In this document: positions 28,584 through 38,900 of the stretch, in pieces
Layout: every line of letters starts with the position of its first letter
Position numbering within the stretch: the stretch's first letter is position 1
NCBI GenBank assembly: GCA_002479765.1
Contig: DLOZ01000026.1
Location: 1 to 52,203 of the forward strand
Source of the DNA: Sphingomonadales bacterium UBA7471
Lineage (GTDB): Bacteria > Pseudomonadota > Alphaproteobacteria > Sphingomonadales > Sphingomonadaceae
Direction: 5' to 3'
Length of the DNA stretch: 52,203 nucleotides
Notes under the pieces: model-generated
What the model saw: the letters and a program-made list of their open reading frames with translations, nothing else
What the model was told of the DNA's origin: nothing
Databases searched by the model: none
Made by a program: the position numbers and the translations under genes

Positions 28584-29009
28584 TCAGGTCAGCCAGCCCT
28601 TGCGTTGCCAGTGTCGTGACAGTTGCCACTGCACCACCGCCATCACGATGATGAAGATCGGGAAGGCGAGCATGGAGATGTTGGTTTGCGCGCCACTGGC
28701 GATCAAGAACGGGTAGCTGAACTGGGTGATGATCGCGATCAGGCTGAATGAAAAGGCAAGCGGTGCCCAAAATTTGCGCATCAGCAGGCCGATGGCGCCA
28801 AGTGTTCCGACGCCAACGCCAATGGCATAAGCCGCCCAAGCCCAGCCCGGCATCGATAGCCATAAATCACGCTCAATCTGCGGCAACGCGGCGATGTCAG
28901 TGGCTGACATCGTCCACTGGCTGGCAAAGGCACCGACGCCCATGAGGTTCCAGAGCAGAAAGAGGATGCTGACCCAAGTCAGCCAGCGTGGTGTTGTTAT
29001 GGCGTTCAT
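28584..29009 (-). CDS. Small four-helix membrane protein of unknown function
   Basis: A 141-residue protein with four predicted membrane helices (LTWVSILFLLWNLMGVGAFA, AWAAYAIGVGVGTLGAIGLL, APLAFSFSLIAIITQFSYPF, MLAFPIFIIVMAVVQ) and a short basic C-terminus. Similar proteins are sometimes labelled as sugar transporters without evidence. The ATG at 29009 has GGAG 8 bases upstream. A promoter-like sequence lies at 29078-29105. Confidence 0.75.
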   Translation of the reverse strand: MNAITTPRWLTWVSILFLLWNLMGVGAFASQWTMSATDIAALPQIERDLWLSMPGWAWAAYAIGVGVGTLGAIGLLMRKFWAPLAFSFSLIAIITQFSYPFLIASGAQTNISMLAFPIFIIVMAVVQWQLSRHWQRKGWLT

Positions 29010-29077
29010 GTACGTGCTCCAGTTGCGCGCTGACGGGCAGTGCAGAGAAGGGGGTGGCGACTCGCGATAATGTGAAA

Positions 29078-29105
29078 AGCATAACAATTGGTTGGTATCT
29101 ATCAA
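29078..29105 (-). promoter_or_regulatory. Candidate sigma-70 promoter of the small membrane-protein gene
   Basis: On the minus strand, TTGATA (29105-29100) and TATGCT (29083-29078) are separated by 16 bases and point at the gene starting at 29009. Confidence 0.4.
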
Positions 29106-29343
29106 TCCACCCATGAAAGTCGCGAGGCGTAACCGCACAGGGCTAAAAAGATGCGCGACTGATCCCGGTTTCGGCGCAGATTTGATATACCAACGCTTCG
29201 TATACGAACCGGCAGCGGTTGCCCTGCGCAGGATTTTTCCCGCATCGGATGTTTGTCGACTGCTGGACCGGTCGACCGGACCTCCGCTGCAGCTTCATCC
29301 CAGTGCGGCGGGGGTCCATAATTGAGTCATGCGGGGTAACAAT
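29106..29343. other. Intergenic region before comM
   Basis: No gene is seen. It contains a 12-base palindrome CCGGTCGACCGG at 29268-29279 and presumably the comM promoter, which I cannot place with confidence. Confidence 0.4.
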
Positions 29344-30852
29344 ATGGTGTCGATAGTCTCGACGGTTGCCTATCTCGGGCTCGAAGCGCGCAGCGTTGAG
29401 GTACAATGTCAGATAGCACCCGGCGTGGTGAGCTTCGCGGTCGTGGGACTGCCGGACAAGGCCGTGGCCGAAAGCCGGGAGCGTGTGCGCGCCGCGATTT
29501 CCGCACTTGGACTTGCGCTGCCCCCCAAACGGATCACCATCAACCTGTCACCTGCGGACTTACCCAAGGAAGGGTCGCATTATGACTTGCCCATTGCGTT
29601 GGCCTTATTGGGTGCGATGGGGTTGGTTGATGCAGAGACGCTGGCCCAATATGTCGTGGTGGGGGAGCTTGGGCTGGATGGCCGCGTTGCGGCGTCACCC
29701 GGGGTGCTCCTTGCGGCGCTGCACGCATCATCACGCGGCATGGGGCTGATATGTCCGGCCGTGCAGGGGTCCGAAGCGGCATGGGCCGGTGAGATTGAAG
29801 TGATCGCTGCACCGGATTTGTTAGCGCTGCTGAATCATTTGAAGGGGCAATCGCTGCTGCGGAGCCCCGAACCCGGAATCGCCGAACCGCGCAAGGGCGG
29901 TCCCGACATGAAAATGGTGAAGGGGCAGGAAACGGCCAAGCGTGCGCTTGAGATCGCGGCTGCGGGTGGCCACAATCTGTGCATGGTCGGTCCGCCGGGT
30001 GCGGGCAAGTCGCTTTTGGCGTCGTGCATGCCGGGCATATTGCCCGAACTGACGCCCGCCGAAGCGTTAGAAGTGTCGATGATTGCATCGGTGGCTGGAA
30101 CGTTGGAGGGCGGGCGGTTGATGCGCACACGGCCGTTCCGCGCGCCGCACCACAGCGCCTCTATGCCGGCGTTGGTCGGTGGCGGCCTGCGTATTCGGCC
30201 CGGCGAAGTGAGCCTTGCGCATCTGGGCGTATTGTTTCTGGATGAGCTGCCCGAATTTCAGCGCGTGGTGCTCGATAGCTTGCGGCAACCCCTCGAAACC
30301 CGCGAAGTCAGCATCGCGCGCGCCAACAGCCATGTGACATTCCCTGCCAATGTGCAGCTGGTTGCGGCCATGAACCCGTGCCGGTGCGGGCATTTGGGCG
30401 ATGCTGCTTTGGCGTGTAGCCGCGCACCGCGCTGTGCCGCCGATTATCAGGCAAAGATATCGGGACCGTTGCTGGATCGCATCGATCTGCATGTGGAGGT
30501 GCAGGCGGTGAGCGCGGCGGACCTTGTCCTGCCGCCGCCCAGTGAAGGGTCGGCTGAGGTTGCGGCGCGCGTCGATGCCGCGCGCCATGTGCAAAGCGCC
30601 CGTCTGGCGGGGACGGGTCTGCGCACCAATGCGGATTTGGACGGCGATGCGCTGACTGCCTTTGCCAGCCCTGACGCGGCGGGCCAGAAATTGCTGGCGC
30701 AAGCGGCAGAGGCAATGCGGTTATCCGCGCGCGGTTATACGCGCATCTTGCGGGTCGCCCGAACGATTGCCGATCTTGCCGGGTCGAACGATGTTGGCCG
30801 CATCCATATCGCGGAGGCCCTGAGTTACCGTAGGCAAGCGCCGCGTAACTGA
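29344..30852 (+). CDS. comM: YifB/ComM family Mg chelatase-like AAA+ ATPase
   Basis: A 502-residue protein with an N-terminal Lon-protease-like domain, a central AAA+ domain (Walker A GPPGAGKS, near residue 220; FLDELPEF as Walker B) and a C-terminal Mg-chelatase-type domain. ComM is a hexameric branch-migration helicase that helps integrate DNA during natural transformation. The ATG at 29344 gives the conserved start MVSIVSTVAYLGLEA. Its stop is 58 bases from the tRNA-Leu fragment that marks the island edge. Confidence 0.93.
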   Translation: MVSIVSTVAYLGLEARSVEVQCQIAPGVVSFAVVGLPDKAVAESRERVRAAISALGLALPPKRITINLSPADLPKEGSHYDLPIALALLGAMGLVDAETLAQYVVVGELGLDGRVAASPGVLLAALHASSRGMGLICPAVQGSEAAWAGEIEVIAAPDLLALLNHLKGQSLLRSPEPGIAEPRKGGPDMKMVKGQETAKRALEIAAAGGHNLCMVGPPGAGKSLLASCMPGILPELTPAEALEVSMIASVAGTLEGGRLMRTRPFRAPHHSASMPALVGGGLRIRPGEVSLAHLGVLFLDELPEFQRVVLDSLRQPLETREVSIARANSHVTFPANVQLVAAMNPCRCGHLGDAALACSRAPRCAADYQAKISGPLLDRIDLHVEVQAVSAADLVLPPPSEGSAEVAARVDAARHVQSARLAGTGLRTNADLDGDALTAFASPDAAGQKLLAQAAEAMRLSARGYTRILRVARTIADLAGSNDVGRIHIAEALSYRRQAPRN

Positions 30853-30910
30853 GGTCAGACTAGGCAGCGTGGCAGGTATCTGGCGCGCGCGCTGCGCGTC
30901 GGGAAAAAGG

Positions 30911-30967
30911 TGGTGCGGATGGCGGGACTCGAACCCGCACGCCCAAAAGGACAACAGATTTTAAGTC
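30911..30967 (-). pseudogene. 3' half of tRNA-Leu(UAA), island end
   Basis: On the minus strand the sequence runs from GACTTAAAATC of the anticodon arm through a long variable arm and a perfect T arm (GCGGG/CCCGC) to an encoded CCA. The anticodon loop reads UAA. There is no D arm or 5' acceptor upstream: similarity stops at the anticodon stem. This is the usual look of an attachment site left by integration at a tRNA gene. Its 3' half is similar but not identical to the tRNA-Leu(UAA) at the other end. Confidence 0.8.
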
Positions 30968-31210
30968 GCTTATGCTCTGGAATATCGCTTTGTATATAAA
31001 CGATAAATCAGGGCTTCCAAAAAGACTGTGTAAGAGAGTGTGTAAAAATCGACCGATTTTTTGCACTCAACCGCCTGTGGCCGTCGCCAGCGTAGCACCC
31101 AGATTGCCAAGGCTCAACACGCTTGACGGGGCGCAGCCTTTGCCTGGGCGGGGTTCCGGGGCTTGGGGCGGAACGGGAAAGCCGCGCCGTGCGCGCGGTT
31201 TCCCCTGTCG
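30968..31210. other. Non-coding island edge
   Basis: No credible gene. Next to the tRNA fragment lie two close direct copies of TGTGTAA (within 31026-31042), of the kind seen as recombinase arm sites, though the recombinase is not present. The rest is GC-rich without clear structure. Confidence 0.4.
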
Positions 31211-31507
31211 TCAGAACAATTCGCCTTGGCGGCTCTTGGCGACATAGGCGCGCCATTCGGGCTTTGTCGCCTCCTCGTCCAGCCATGCGACGATCAGCGC
31301 CACCACATCGCCGCCGTTGGCTTCAACGGTGCCGCAAGGATGATAGTAGGATTTATAGCCTGTTTCAGTGATCGGCAGCGAGGCACGGGCTGGTCGGATG
31401 CTCTCTATCTCAAGATGGGCAATTACGCCCCACTGGACGGGGCTATAGGTCGCCTCGATCTCGATGCCTTCCCATTGAAAGCGGTAGGTCTGGGGTTGCT
31501 GGCTCAT
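31211..31507 (-). CDS. Unknown protein paired with ArdA
   Basis: A 98-residue soluble protein (QTYRFQWEGIEIEATYSPVQW, ending KSRQGELF). I know of no function. It starts 2 bases after the ardA stop codon on the same strand, so it is co-translated and may serve in the same entry or anti-restriction context. The ATG at 31507 fits the ardA junction better than an in-frame codon 9 bases earlier that lies within ardA. Confidence 0.7.
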   Translation of the reverse strand: MSQQPQTYRFQWEGIEIEATYSPVQWGVIAHLEIESIRPARASLPITETGYKSYYHPCGTVEANGGDVVALIVAWLDEEATKPEWRAYVAKSRQGELF

Positions 31508-31509
31508 GG

Positions 31510-32040
31510 TCAGCACCCCGCGAACACATGAACAGCGTCATGTGCGGTCTGGATGGTGAACAGGTCGCCATTGAGTTCGCAATCCCGCGCCATCGACTGC
31601 CAGTCGATGTAGTAGCGCAGGTTTTGAGGAATCTCGGTGGTTTCCTCGGTCACGTCCTGCACATAATCGGCAAGGCTTAGATATTGGCCAAGGTGGCGGT
31701 CATCGAGCGCGCTGCGCGCCTCGTCCAGATCGCCGCAATAGTGGTCGAGCAGTTCGGCTCCAAGGTCGCCATGTGTGCTGATGAACGCGGCCAATTCGGC
31801 CACGCGCTCGAAGCTGGCGTATTCGCCGATACGGACAGAGGCAAAGCCCTCGTAATCATGGATAGCCCATTCTTCCGCGTCAGGGATTGGCGATTTCGCC
31901 AGCATGTCGCGGGTTGCCGCCCACATGCTCCAAGCGTCGGTTGCTTCAATCCATGCGCCATGCAGGATGCCGTTATTGTAGGCAGCAAGGCAGGCCACAT
32001 AGATGCGGGGTTGCTCGGTTTGGGGATGGTGGTTTTTCAT
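31510..32040 (-). CDS. ardA: Antirestriction protein ArdA
   Basis: A 176-residue acidic protein of the ArdA family, a DNA mimic that blocks type I restriction enzymes when mobile DNA enters a new cell. The typical start PRIYVACLAAYNNGILHGAWI and the acidic middle and end are present. The ATG is preceded by AAAGGAG. It sits in the same island as a complete type I system (35931-42006), so expression timing must keep it from disabling that system. Confidence 0.9.
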   Translation of the reverse strand: MKNHHPQTEQPRIYVACLAAYNNGILHGAWIEATDAWSMWAATRDMLAKSPIPDAEEWAIHDYEGFASVRIGEYASFERVAELAAFISTHGDLGAELLDHYCGDLDEARSALDDRHLGQYLSLADYVQDVTEETTEIPQNLRYYIDWQSMARDCELNGDLFTIQTAHDAVHVFAGC

Positions 32041-32308
32041 GTTTCTGCTCTCCTTTGGCAGCGGGTTTCAGATGCGTTTCTGAAACCCTGCCTCGTGGCG
32101 AACAGCGGGGGGCAAGTGGAGTAAGCGCCTTCGCGGGGAACCGCATGCACGGAGCAAAGCGGAGGAAGGTGGGCGGAAGGCGCTTCGCAGCGCGCGAGGG
32201 GCAGAGCCCCAGCCTTATGCGTCAGGGATCGTCACCCGAATGGGCGGGAACCGCTGCGCGGGTTCCGTCGCGCCAGCGATAGAGCGTGACCCGAAGGGGA
32301 CGTCAATT
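32041..32308. promoter_or_regulatory. Spacer upstream of ardA with hairpins
   Basis: No gene is seen. It holds the inverted repeat GGGTTTCAG (32063-32071) / CTGAAACCC (32080-32088) just before ardA, a GGAACC/GGTTCC hairpin near 32250-32270, and two near-identical stretches, GTCACCCGAA and GTGACCCGAA, about 55 bases apart. The first hairpin is a candidate ardA control site; entry genes of conjugative elements are known to use structured single-strand promoters. Confidence 0.4.
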
Positions 32309-34225
32309 CTAGGAAATCAAGCCCATCTCTCGAAGAAATCTAGATGGTGCCTTGTTCCAGCCAAACACCTTTTGCGAGTATGTCATCGTCAAGGAATCTT
32401 CGGTACGCGTAATTGCCACAAAGCAATTACGTCGTTCCTCCTGCATCTCTCTACTATCGGGCCCCTTCTTTACCGCTGCCCAACTAGGCAACTGGTCCTC
32501 AACCATGGCCATCAAATAGACGTGTCCAAACTCCATACCCTTTGAAGCATGAATGGTGAAACATGGAACTGACCCCTGCGCCGGCGATGGAGCCTTGGAC
32601 CTCATGTCCAGCTCCTGAAGGAGGACGTTGAGTGTGACGTTCTCTGGGCCGAACTGCCCTTCGATGTCCGAAACCAATTCGGACCAGGTTGTTTTCTCAT
32701 CTCCATATTCGGCGAAGGGGTCATCGGTGCTATAGGATGAGCCTTGAAGCTTCTCTGCCCAAGCGAATGTGGACTGAGTGAAAGACCGGAAATCCAACTT
32801 GTCCGTAAGCGCAGGAACGGCAAAATCGATAAACGCTCGCGTGTGTTGACTAATTTCGGTGCGGCTTAAGGCGACGTGGGCAAACGCACGTAGGGCATTT
32901 CCGCCAAATGCTTCAGAAGCAGAAATGACGTTGGCCGGATCGATTTGCAGCCCTTCAAGTGCATAAAACGCTTTGGAAAGCCTGCGAGCCTGCTCGCGAT
33001 CTTGGGGATTGTTAGCAAGGCGTAGCGCCGCGTGAAGCCAGCGCATCGGGGCACTCACAAACTCATCCTTCCGCATCGCCAGATATGCAGGGATGCCTCG
33101 AGCCGTCAGATGGGCCAACGCACCTTCTAGCGCCTTTCGTGTACGCGCTAAGACTACGCAACGGCTACGTTCTAGCACGCTACGTCCAGCAATATCTCCA
33201 GCTACCCATGCGGCCTCTTCATCAAAGGAATCGAAGCGAAGAACGCGAATGGCCTTTTTGTCCGCATTTGGCTTCAATGCTTGCAGGCTCTGCTTTTCTG
33301 CCGACCTCGCCGCATTGTGAGCAATGAGCTTGTTGGCGATCTCAATGACCGCGGGTGGACAGCGATAATTTGCGGGTAATTGCACCAGGCCCATGCCGAA
33401 ATCGGCACGAAGCTTGTTGAGACGTTCAGGGCTGGCCCCATTCCATTGATAAATGATCTGGTCGTCATCTGCGACGACAAACAAGTTCTTTCGTTCCTGA
33501 TCCACGAGATGAGTCAGGAGGTGATACTGGGATAGATTGGTGTCCTGAAATTCATCAACGCAAATGAATTTATAGACGCGCCGCACCTGCTTGCACACGG
33601 CAGGCTGCTCGCGAAAAATTCTCACTGCCTCGGCAATCAGCGCCGGAAAATCCAAACTGTTGGAAGAGATCAAGTGAGCTCGGTATGCGCCGTAAATAGC
33701 ATGGATCGGCTCTTGCTGCTCTGCAGGCAACGTCAATACCATCCGGGATACAGAATCTGCCGACACATCGTTTTCCAGCATTCGATTGATCAGAGGAAGC
33801 AACCGTTCTCCGCTTAGGCTTAGTGTATCGTTATTGAAGTTTGCCTTTGCGATCGCTTCATCCAGCATAGCGATCCGCTCACCTTCCTGCGTGATGATCG
33901 TAAAATCGGGCTTCAGCCCAATGAGATGGCCATGCTGTCTGAGCACATCACCTGCGAAGGAATGGAAGGTTGTCAGTAGAATACGATTCCCAGAGCCGGG
34001 GACAAGCACTTCAATTCTCTGCCGCATCTCGGCAGCAGCTTTATTTGTGAAGGTAAGTGCGAGAATGCGAAAATGCTCGGAGGCAGTCTCTTCGATGATC
34101 CGGGCGATGCGGCTCGTCAATACCTTGGTTTTGCCCGAACCCGGCCCCGCAAGCACGAGCAAAGGGCCATCCTGCCACTTTGCAGCTTCCAACTGCCGGT
34201 CATTCAGCGTGGATAAGTCAACCAT
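32309..34225 (-). CDS. UvrD/Rep-like helicase, GajB-like partner of OLD nuclease
   Basis: A 638-residue superfamily 1 helicase. Walker A is GPGSGKT (27-33), motif II DEFQD (224-228), and the C-terminal motifs are FTIHASKGMEFGHVYLM and RRNCFVAITR. The ATG shares one base with the upstream stop (TGATG), so it is translated with the OLD-family gene. An OLD nuclease followed by a UvrD-like helicase is the Gabija (GajA-GajB) or class 2 OLD layout. It is longer than typical GajB of about 500 residues, so it may be a diverged form. It is the last gene of the five-gene operon. Confidence 0.88.
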   Translation of the reverse strand: MVDLSTLNDRQLEAAKWQDGPLLVLAGPGSGKTKVLTSRIARIIEETASEHFRILALTFTNKAAAEMRQRIEVLVPGSGNRILLTTFHSFAGDVLRQHGHLIGLKPDFTIITQEGERIAMLDEAIAKANFNNDTLSLSGERLLPLINRMLENDVSADSVSRMVLTLPAEQQEPIHAIYGAYRAHLISSNSLDFPALIAEAVRIFREQPAVCKQVRRVYKFICVDEFQDTNLSQYHLLTHLVDQERKNLFVVADDDQIIYQWNGASPERLNKLRADFGMGLVQLPANYRCPPAVIEIANKLIAHNAARSAEKQSLQALKPNADKKAIRVLRFDSFDEEAAWVAGDIAGRSVLERSRCVVLARTRKALEGALAHLTARGIPAYLAMRKDEFVSAPMRWLHAALRLANNPQDREQARRLSKAFYALEGLQIDPANVISASEAFGGNALRAFAHVALSRTEISQHTRAFIDFAVPALTDKLDFRSFTQSTFAWAEKLQGSSYSTDDPFAEYGDEKTTWSELVSDIEGQFGPENVTLNVLLQELDMRSKAPSPAQGSVPCFTIHASKGMEFGHVYLMAMVEDQLPSWAAVKKGPDSREMQEERRNCFVAITRTEDSLTMTYSQKVFGWNKAPSRFLREMGLIS

Positions 34226-35934
34226 CAATCACCTTCCCGGCTCTTGGCAACGGCAAGCTCAACAATCTCGCGGAGGTATTGAGGCACTCCAGCGTTTCCT
34301 AGTTTTTCTATTTCTTCAAAAACAGAAAGCATTTGGGCAGGCTTTCCATCCGAATAGCTCTGATTTTTTATCACTTGCTTCCAATAAGAGACCGCATCTT
34401 GAGCGTCCGGCAGTGGATTATTTTCAAGCTTTTGTGCGGACATTGACTGAAGATATAGATTTCCGAATCCTGAATGGCAAAGATAGTTCTCAATATCCCA
34501 TGCTGGCACCTGCCGAATGTGGTCTGCTTCCACCCTACCGTTCAGAAAGCCTCGCGCTGTATTCACATACCTAGTGCCGTCGCCATCGCCGTCAGCGGTA
34601 GCGATCCAATGGATACCCAATTGATCTGCCAGTTTGATGAATGGCGCGTATCCAATATTAGTTTCAAAGCAGCAGACACCGAGCCCGAAAAGATCAAAGC
34701 CCATTATTCGAGCGGCTTCCTGAATAGCAAGCTCGTCGGTCTCACCCTCAACGATGATCCAGACTTTCGCGAAGAGAAGCCCCCCCCGATGCCTTGTTAC
34801 GTGGTGCTCAAGACGGAGAAGTTCTTTGTCTGTGAGCGCCGCTTGCCCGATGGAATAGACCCTAACCTCGTCACCGACCCGACGCAGCCGACGAAGTGAT
34901 TTTAGAGAAACCGATGCGAGTAGGTCCCCAGAATGTGTGGAGATTAGCTTTTGCCCAACAAAGTTGCTCAGCATTTGCCCCACTGCGCGCACGGCAGCGG
35001 GATGCAAATGGGCTTCAGGTTCTTCCAATGTCAGGATCGGAACCGCGCCTTCGCCGAATTCGCCGATGAGCTGCGCATCGAGGAAGGCGTCAAACAGGCA
35101 TATCACAGCAAGGCTTTGCGTGCCTTCGCCATGCTGTGAAAGGGGAAGCGCTGCGCCTGATGTGCCCGAAAGCATCACTTGGGTCTTAGCCAGAATGTCG
35201 AATACGCGATTAGGCAAAGCTTCGATGCTTACGGGTTCGGCACCACCGCCAAGAGGAACCATTTTTCCTGAGTTTGCCAGGCGCGTCTTGACTGCTTCAA
35301 ATCCTGTGTGGGCGTCTAGAACCTGCTGATTGAGCGCGGCAATGTCCTGCTCGATCTGTGCTCGTACTGCCGGATCGATTTTCAATGCCTTTACGAACGG
35401 ACCCCAAAAAGGCGCTCCCGCGCGAAACTCTCTAGCCGCATCGCGTAAGGCAGCGAGATAGAAGGCTGGGATGATCTGTTGCAGCTTACGCAGTGCACTT
35501 GGGTTGGGTGGATAGGCATTGCCCGCCGGGTTAAGGAACTCAGATGACGTAACAAACGAATTAGTCGCGTCATCAAATGCCCCCGTAACTCGAAGCGTGA
35601 CCACCTGGAGTCCCTCAGGAGTGACGCCAACCACCGTGCCAAGTTGCTGGACCTTTTCGTCAGGCCATTCGCCTTCGGCTGTTTCTGAGAACGTCACTGT
35701 GATCTTGATTGGGGGAGCATCGGTGGGCTGCGTTTGGCCGTCGAGATGAAAATCGTATTCGGAGAATATACCGCCTTTACGGCCAAACGCTCGGCTCAAA
35801 ACACTTTGGATCGCCGCCATGATAGTAGACTTGCCGGTGTTGTTTGTGCCGAAGATTACGGTGGTTTCGTCGAGATTCAGCGAAAGGCTCTTAATCCCCC
35901 GAAAATTTTCAATGTCGAGTTTCCGAATGATCAC
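34225..35934 (-). CDS. OLD-family ATPase/TOPRIM nuclease, GajA-like
   Basis: A 569-residue protein. The SMC/ABC-type ATPase part has Walker A GTNNTGKST (29-37), signature LSQHGEGTQS (265-274), Walker B LEEPEAHLHP (303-312) and an H-loop STHSGDL (333-339). The C-terminal TOPRIM nuclease has VEGETDE (395-401) and ADGDGDG (447-453). The start is GTG at 35934, overlapping the hsdR stop as GTGA. Size and layout match GajA of Gabija, a nicking nuclease held off by nucleotides and released during phage infection. The link to hsdR suggests it works with, or backs up, restriction. Confidence 0.88.
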   Translation of the reverse strand: MIIRKLDIENFRGIKSLSLNLDETTVIFGTNNTGKSTIMAAIQSVLSRAFGRKGGIFSEYDFHLDGQTQPTDAPPIKITVTFSETAEGEWPDEKVQQLGTVVGVTPEGLQVVTLRVTGAFDDATNSFVTSSEFLNPAGNAYPPNPSALRKLQQIIPAFYLAALRDAAREFRAGAPFWGPFVKALKIDPAVRAQIEQDIAALNQQVLDAHTGFEAVKTRLANSGKMVPLGGGAEPVSIEALPNRVFDILAKTQVMLSGTSGAALPLSQHGEGTQSLAVICLFDAFLDAQLIGEFGEGAVPILTLEEPEAHLHPAAVRAVGQMLSNFVGQKLISTHSGDLLASVSLKSLRRLRRVGDEVRVYSIGQAALTDKELLRLEHHVTRHRGGLLFAKVWIIVEGETDELAIQEAARIMGFDLFGLGVCCFETNIGYAPFIKLADQLGIHWIATADGDGDGTRYVNTARGFLNGRVEADHIRQVPAWDIENYLCHSGFGNLYLQSMSAQKLENNPLPDAQDAVSYWKQVIKNQSYSDGKPAQMLSVFEEIEKLGNAGVPQYLREIVELAVAKSREGD

Positions 35935-38900
35935 GCGGCTGCCCTCTCGCGCACGGTATTCAGCACCTGAACGATCTGCTGCACCTCCGAATGCGGGAAT
36001 ACTCCACTCACGCCTTGGTCATCAAAATCGGTGAATGGGCTCTCGTAGAGGCGGCGAGGGTCCATCGCGCCACTTTCCGTCAAGTGATCGACAATCAGAT
36101 TGATGAATTCGATCTGGTTGGCACTCATGTTGTTACCCGCCATGAAATCCGCGAATGCCGCCTTTGCCGCATCGCGTTCGAGTCCAACCAGCGACCGGAC
36201 GAATAGGCCGAGGCCACCCTTGTCACGCATGTGCGCGAGGTCATCGTTTGAGGCTCCCGCCTCTTCGATCATGATGCGCTCAAGCTCGGCCAAGTCCTGC
36301 GGGGTGAGCTGTTCGTTGCGGCGAAGCTTTAGAATGGTGATGTGGTCGGCGTGCTGCTTAAGGAAATGGCGCACCTTCATTTGGAACCGCGCTTTGTCGG
36401 TGCCGACGCTGACGTCGGGCAGGTCGATTTTCGTGCCCTCGCCGATTTCGTCCTCGAAGTCGGTGTAGACGATGTGGCGCTCGTCGCCTTCGATGAGCTT
36501 TATCAGGGCGCGCAGGCGGCGGCGCATCTGTTCCAGCGACCAGGCATCGATGTCCTGCCAGTATTCGTCGGTCTGAACCTCAAGGATCAAGGCCATTTCG
36601 GCGGCGACCATCGGCACGTTGCCCAGCGTTTCCAGCTTGGCGGCAAGCGCCATCACTTTCTCCCGGCAACGGCTGAACGCCGCTTCGTTGCGCAGCAAGG
36701 AAAGCTGGCCGGACAGGACGATGTAATCGAACTGCTTGGCGGCGGTGTCGTTGTCTTCCAGTGCCGAGGGCAGTCCCGCAACATCGGCAATCAACGCCTC
36801 GCGGTCTTCGCCCGATAGGGTTTGCCATGCTGCGGGCTGCTGGAAATGCTCGACCGATTTGCGTTTGGCGCGGACAAGGAAATTGTCGAGGCTCATGCCG
36901 TTCACTTCGTCGAACAGGCGTGCGCGCACATCGCGGTTGAGATAGCTCAAGCCTTCGCTCACGTCCCCCTCGGGTACATCCTCGATGAAGGATGCCAATT
37001 CCACACGCGCTGCAAACAGGCGCTGGCCTAGCGATTGGCCGAGCGCGCCATCCACGAATTTCGGGTTCTGATTGAAGAACTCGAAGTTCTGGCAAAAATC
37101 GAAAATCAGGAATTGGTCTTTGTGTCGGCCCGGCCCAAACAAGTCGGGCGATAAGCGTGTGCCGCGTCCGATCATCTGCCAGAACTTGGTTTTGGAGCGG
37201 ACGATTTTGAAAAAGACGAGGTTCACGACCTCGGGCACGTCTATGCCGGTGTCGAGCATATCGACCGAGATGGCGATGTGCGGCGCCTTTTCGGGAGTTG
37301 AGAAATCGTCGATCAGCGATTGGGCATATTCGGTCTTGAAGTCGATGACGCGGGCGAAATGTCCAGCGAGATGCGGGTAGTTCGCATCGAAGCGCTTGGC
37401 GATGAACATGGCATGGTCATGGTTCTTGGCGAAGATGATGGTCTTGCCCAAGCGGTCGCCCTCGGCAACTTTCAGGCCGTAGGTCATCAAATGCTTGAGC
37501 ACCTTATCAACGGTGTCTTCGTTGAAGAGCCACTTGTTGACGGCGTTGGCGTCGATCTCGCCGGTGGGAAGCTGGCCTTCCCATTCGAGCATATCCCACT
37601 TCTCTTTGTCCTCGTCGGATAGCTCGTCATACCGGATGCCCTCGCGCTGAAATTTCAGCGGGACGGACATCGGTGTCGGCGGCACAAGGAAGCCGTCGCC
37701 CACGGCTTCATCAAGGTCATAGGAATCGGTCGGCACACCGCGTTCCAGCTCGAAGAGCGAATAAGTGTCACGGTCGATTTCGTCGCGCGGAGTGGCGGTG
37801 AGACCAATCAACAGGCTGTCGAAATAGTCGAAGATGGCGCGGTATTTGCGATAGATGGAGCGGTGCGCCTCGTCGATGACGATCAGGTCAAAATGCCCTG
37901 GGCCATAGAGCCGCTGGCCGTTCTGCATTTCGTCGATGAGGTTCATCATCGTCGGGTAGGTGGCGACACAGACGCGCGCGCCGTTGTGATCGTTCTTTTT
38001 CGGGTCGTGCTTTTCAATCAGGTTCGCGCTTGGCGCGGACGGCAAATGCTTTTTGAAATTGTTGTGTGCCTGCTTCACCAAGGCCACGCGGTCGGCGAGG
38101 AAGAGGACGCGCTTAACCCAATTGGCGCGCATGAGCTGGTCGATCTGGGCGATGACGGTGCGGGTCTTGCCCGAACCTGTTGCCATGACCAGCAGTGCCT
38201 TACGGTGGCGGTCTTTCTCGAACACTTCACCCACGCGGCGGATGGCGCGGGTCTGGTAGTAGCGCTCGACAATGTCGCTATCGATGCTGGTTGCCGACAG
38301 GGCGCGGCGGTTGGTTTTGCGCTGGTGCCACAGTTCCAGCTCGTCCTTCTTCAGGAAACCATGCACCGCGCGCGGCGGGTAGCGTTTGTCATCCCACAGC
38401 CAATGCTCGTAGCCATTGGTATAGAAAATCAGCGGGCGGATACCGAACTCGGCTTCCAAGCAATCCGCATAAAGCTTGGCCTGTTGCTGCCCAACACGCG
38501 CATCGCGCTTGGTGCGCTTGGCCTCGATGACGGCAAGCGGTTTGCCATCATCGCCCCACAGCACATAATCGGCGAAGCCATCACCAGATGTGCTCGGCAT
38601 TCCCTTGACGGGGTATTCGCGGTCACGTTCCTGGTCGAGTGGCCAGCCTGCTTCGGCCAGCAACAGATCGATGAAGGCATCGCGGGTCTGCTCTTCGTTG
38701 TAATCATGCGCGTCGGGCGTGGCCTGATTTGCCTGCTTTATCGCCGCAATTTCGGCGCGCAGCTTTTCGTTTTCAGCATCGAGCGCGGCGCGGTCGGCCT
38801 CGCTGCGAATGCGCGCGGCCTGCTCTTCGGCGAGCGCCTTGGCACCGTCCGCACTTTCCGTTGCCAGTGCCTGCAACTTGGCGAGGGTGGATGCCTCGAC

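Noticed and set aside
30911..31010. An intact tRNA gene after comM
   Set aside because: No D arm or 5' acceptor strand can be found; only the 3' half is present.
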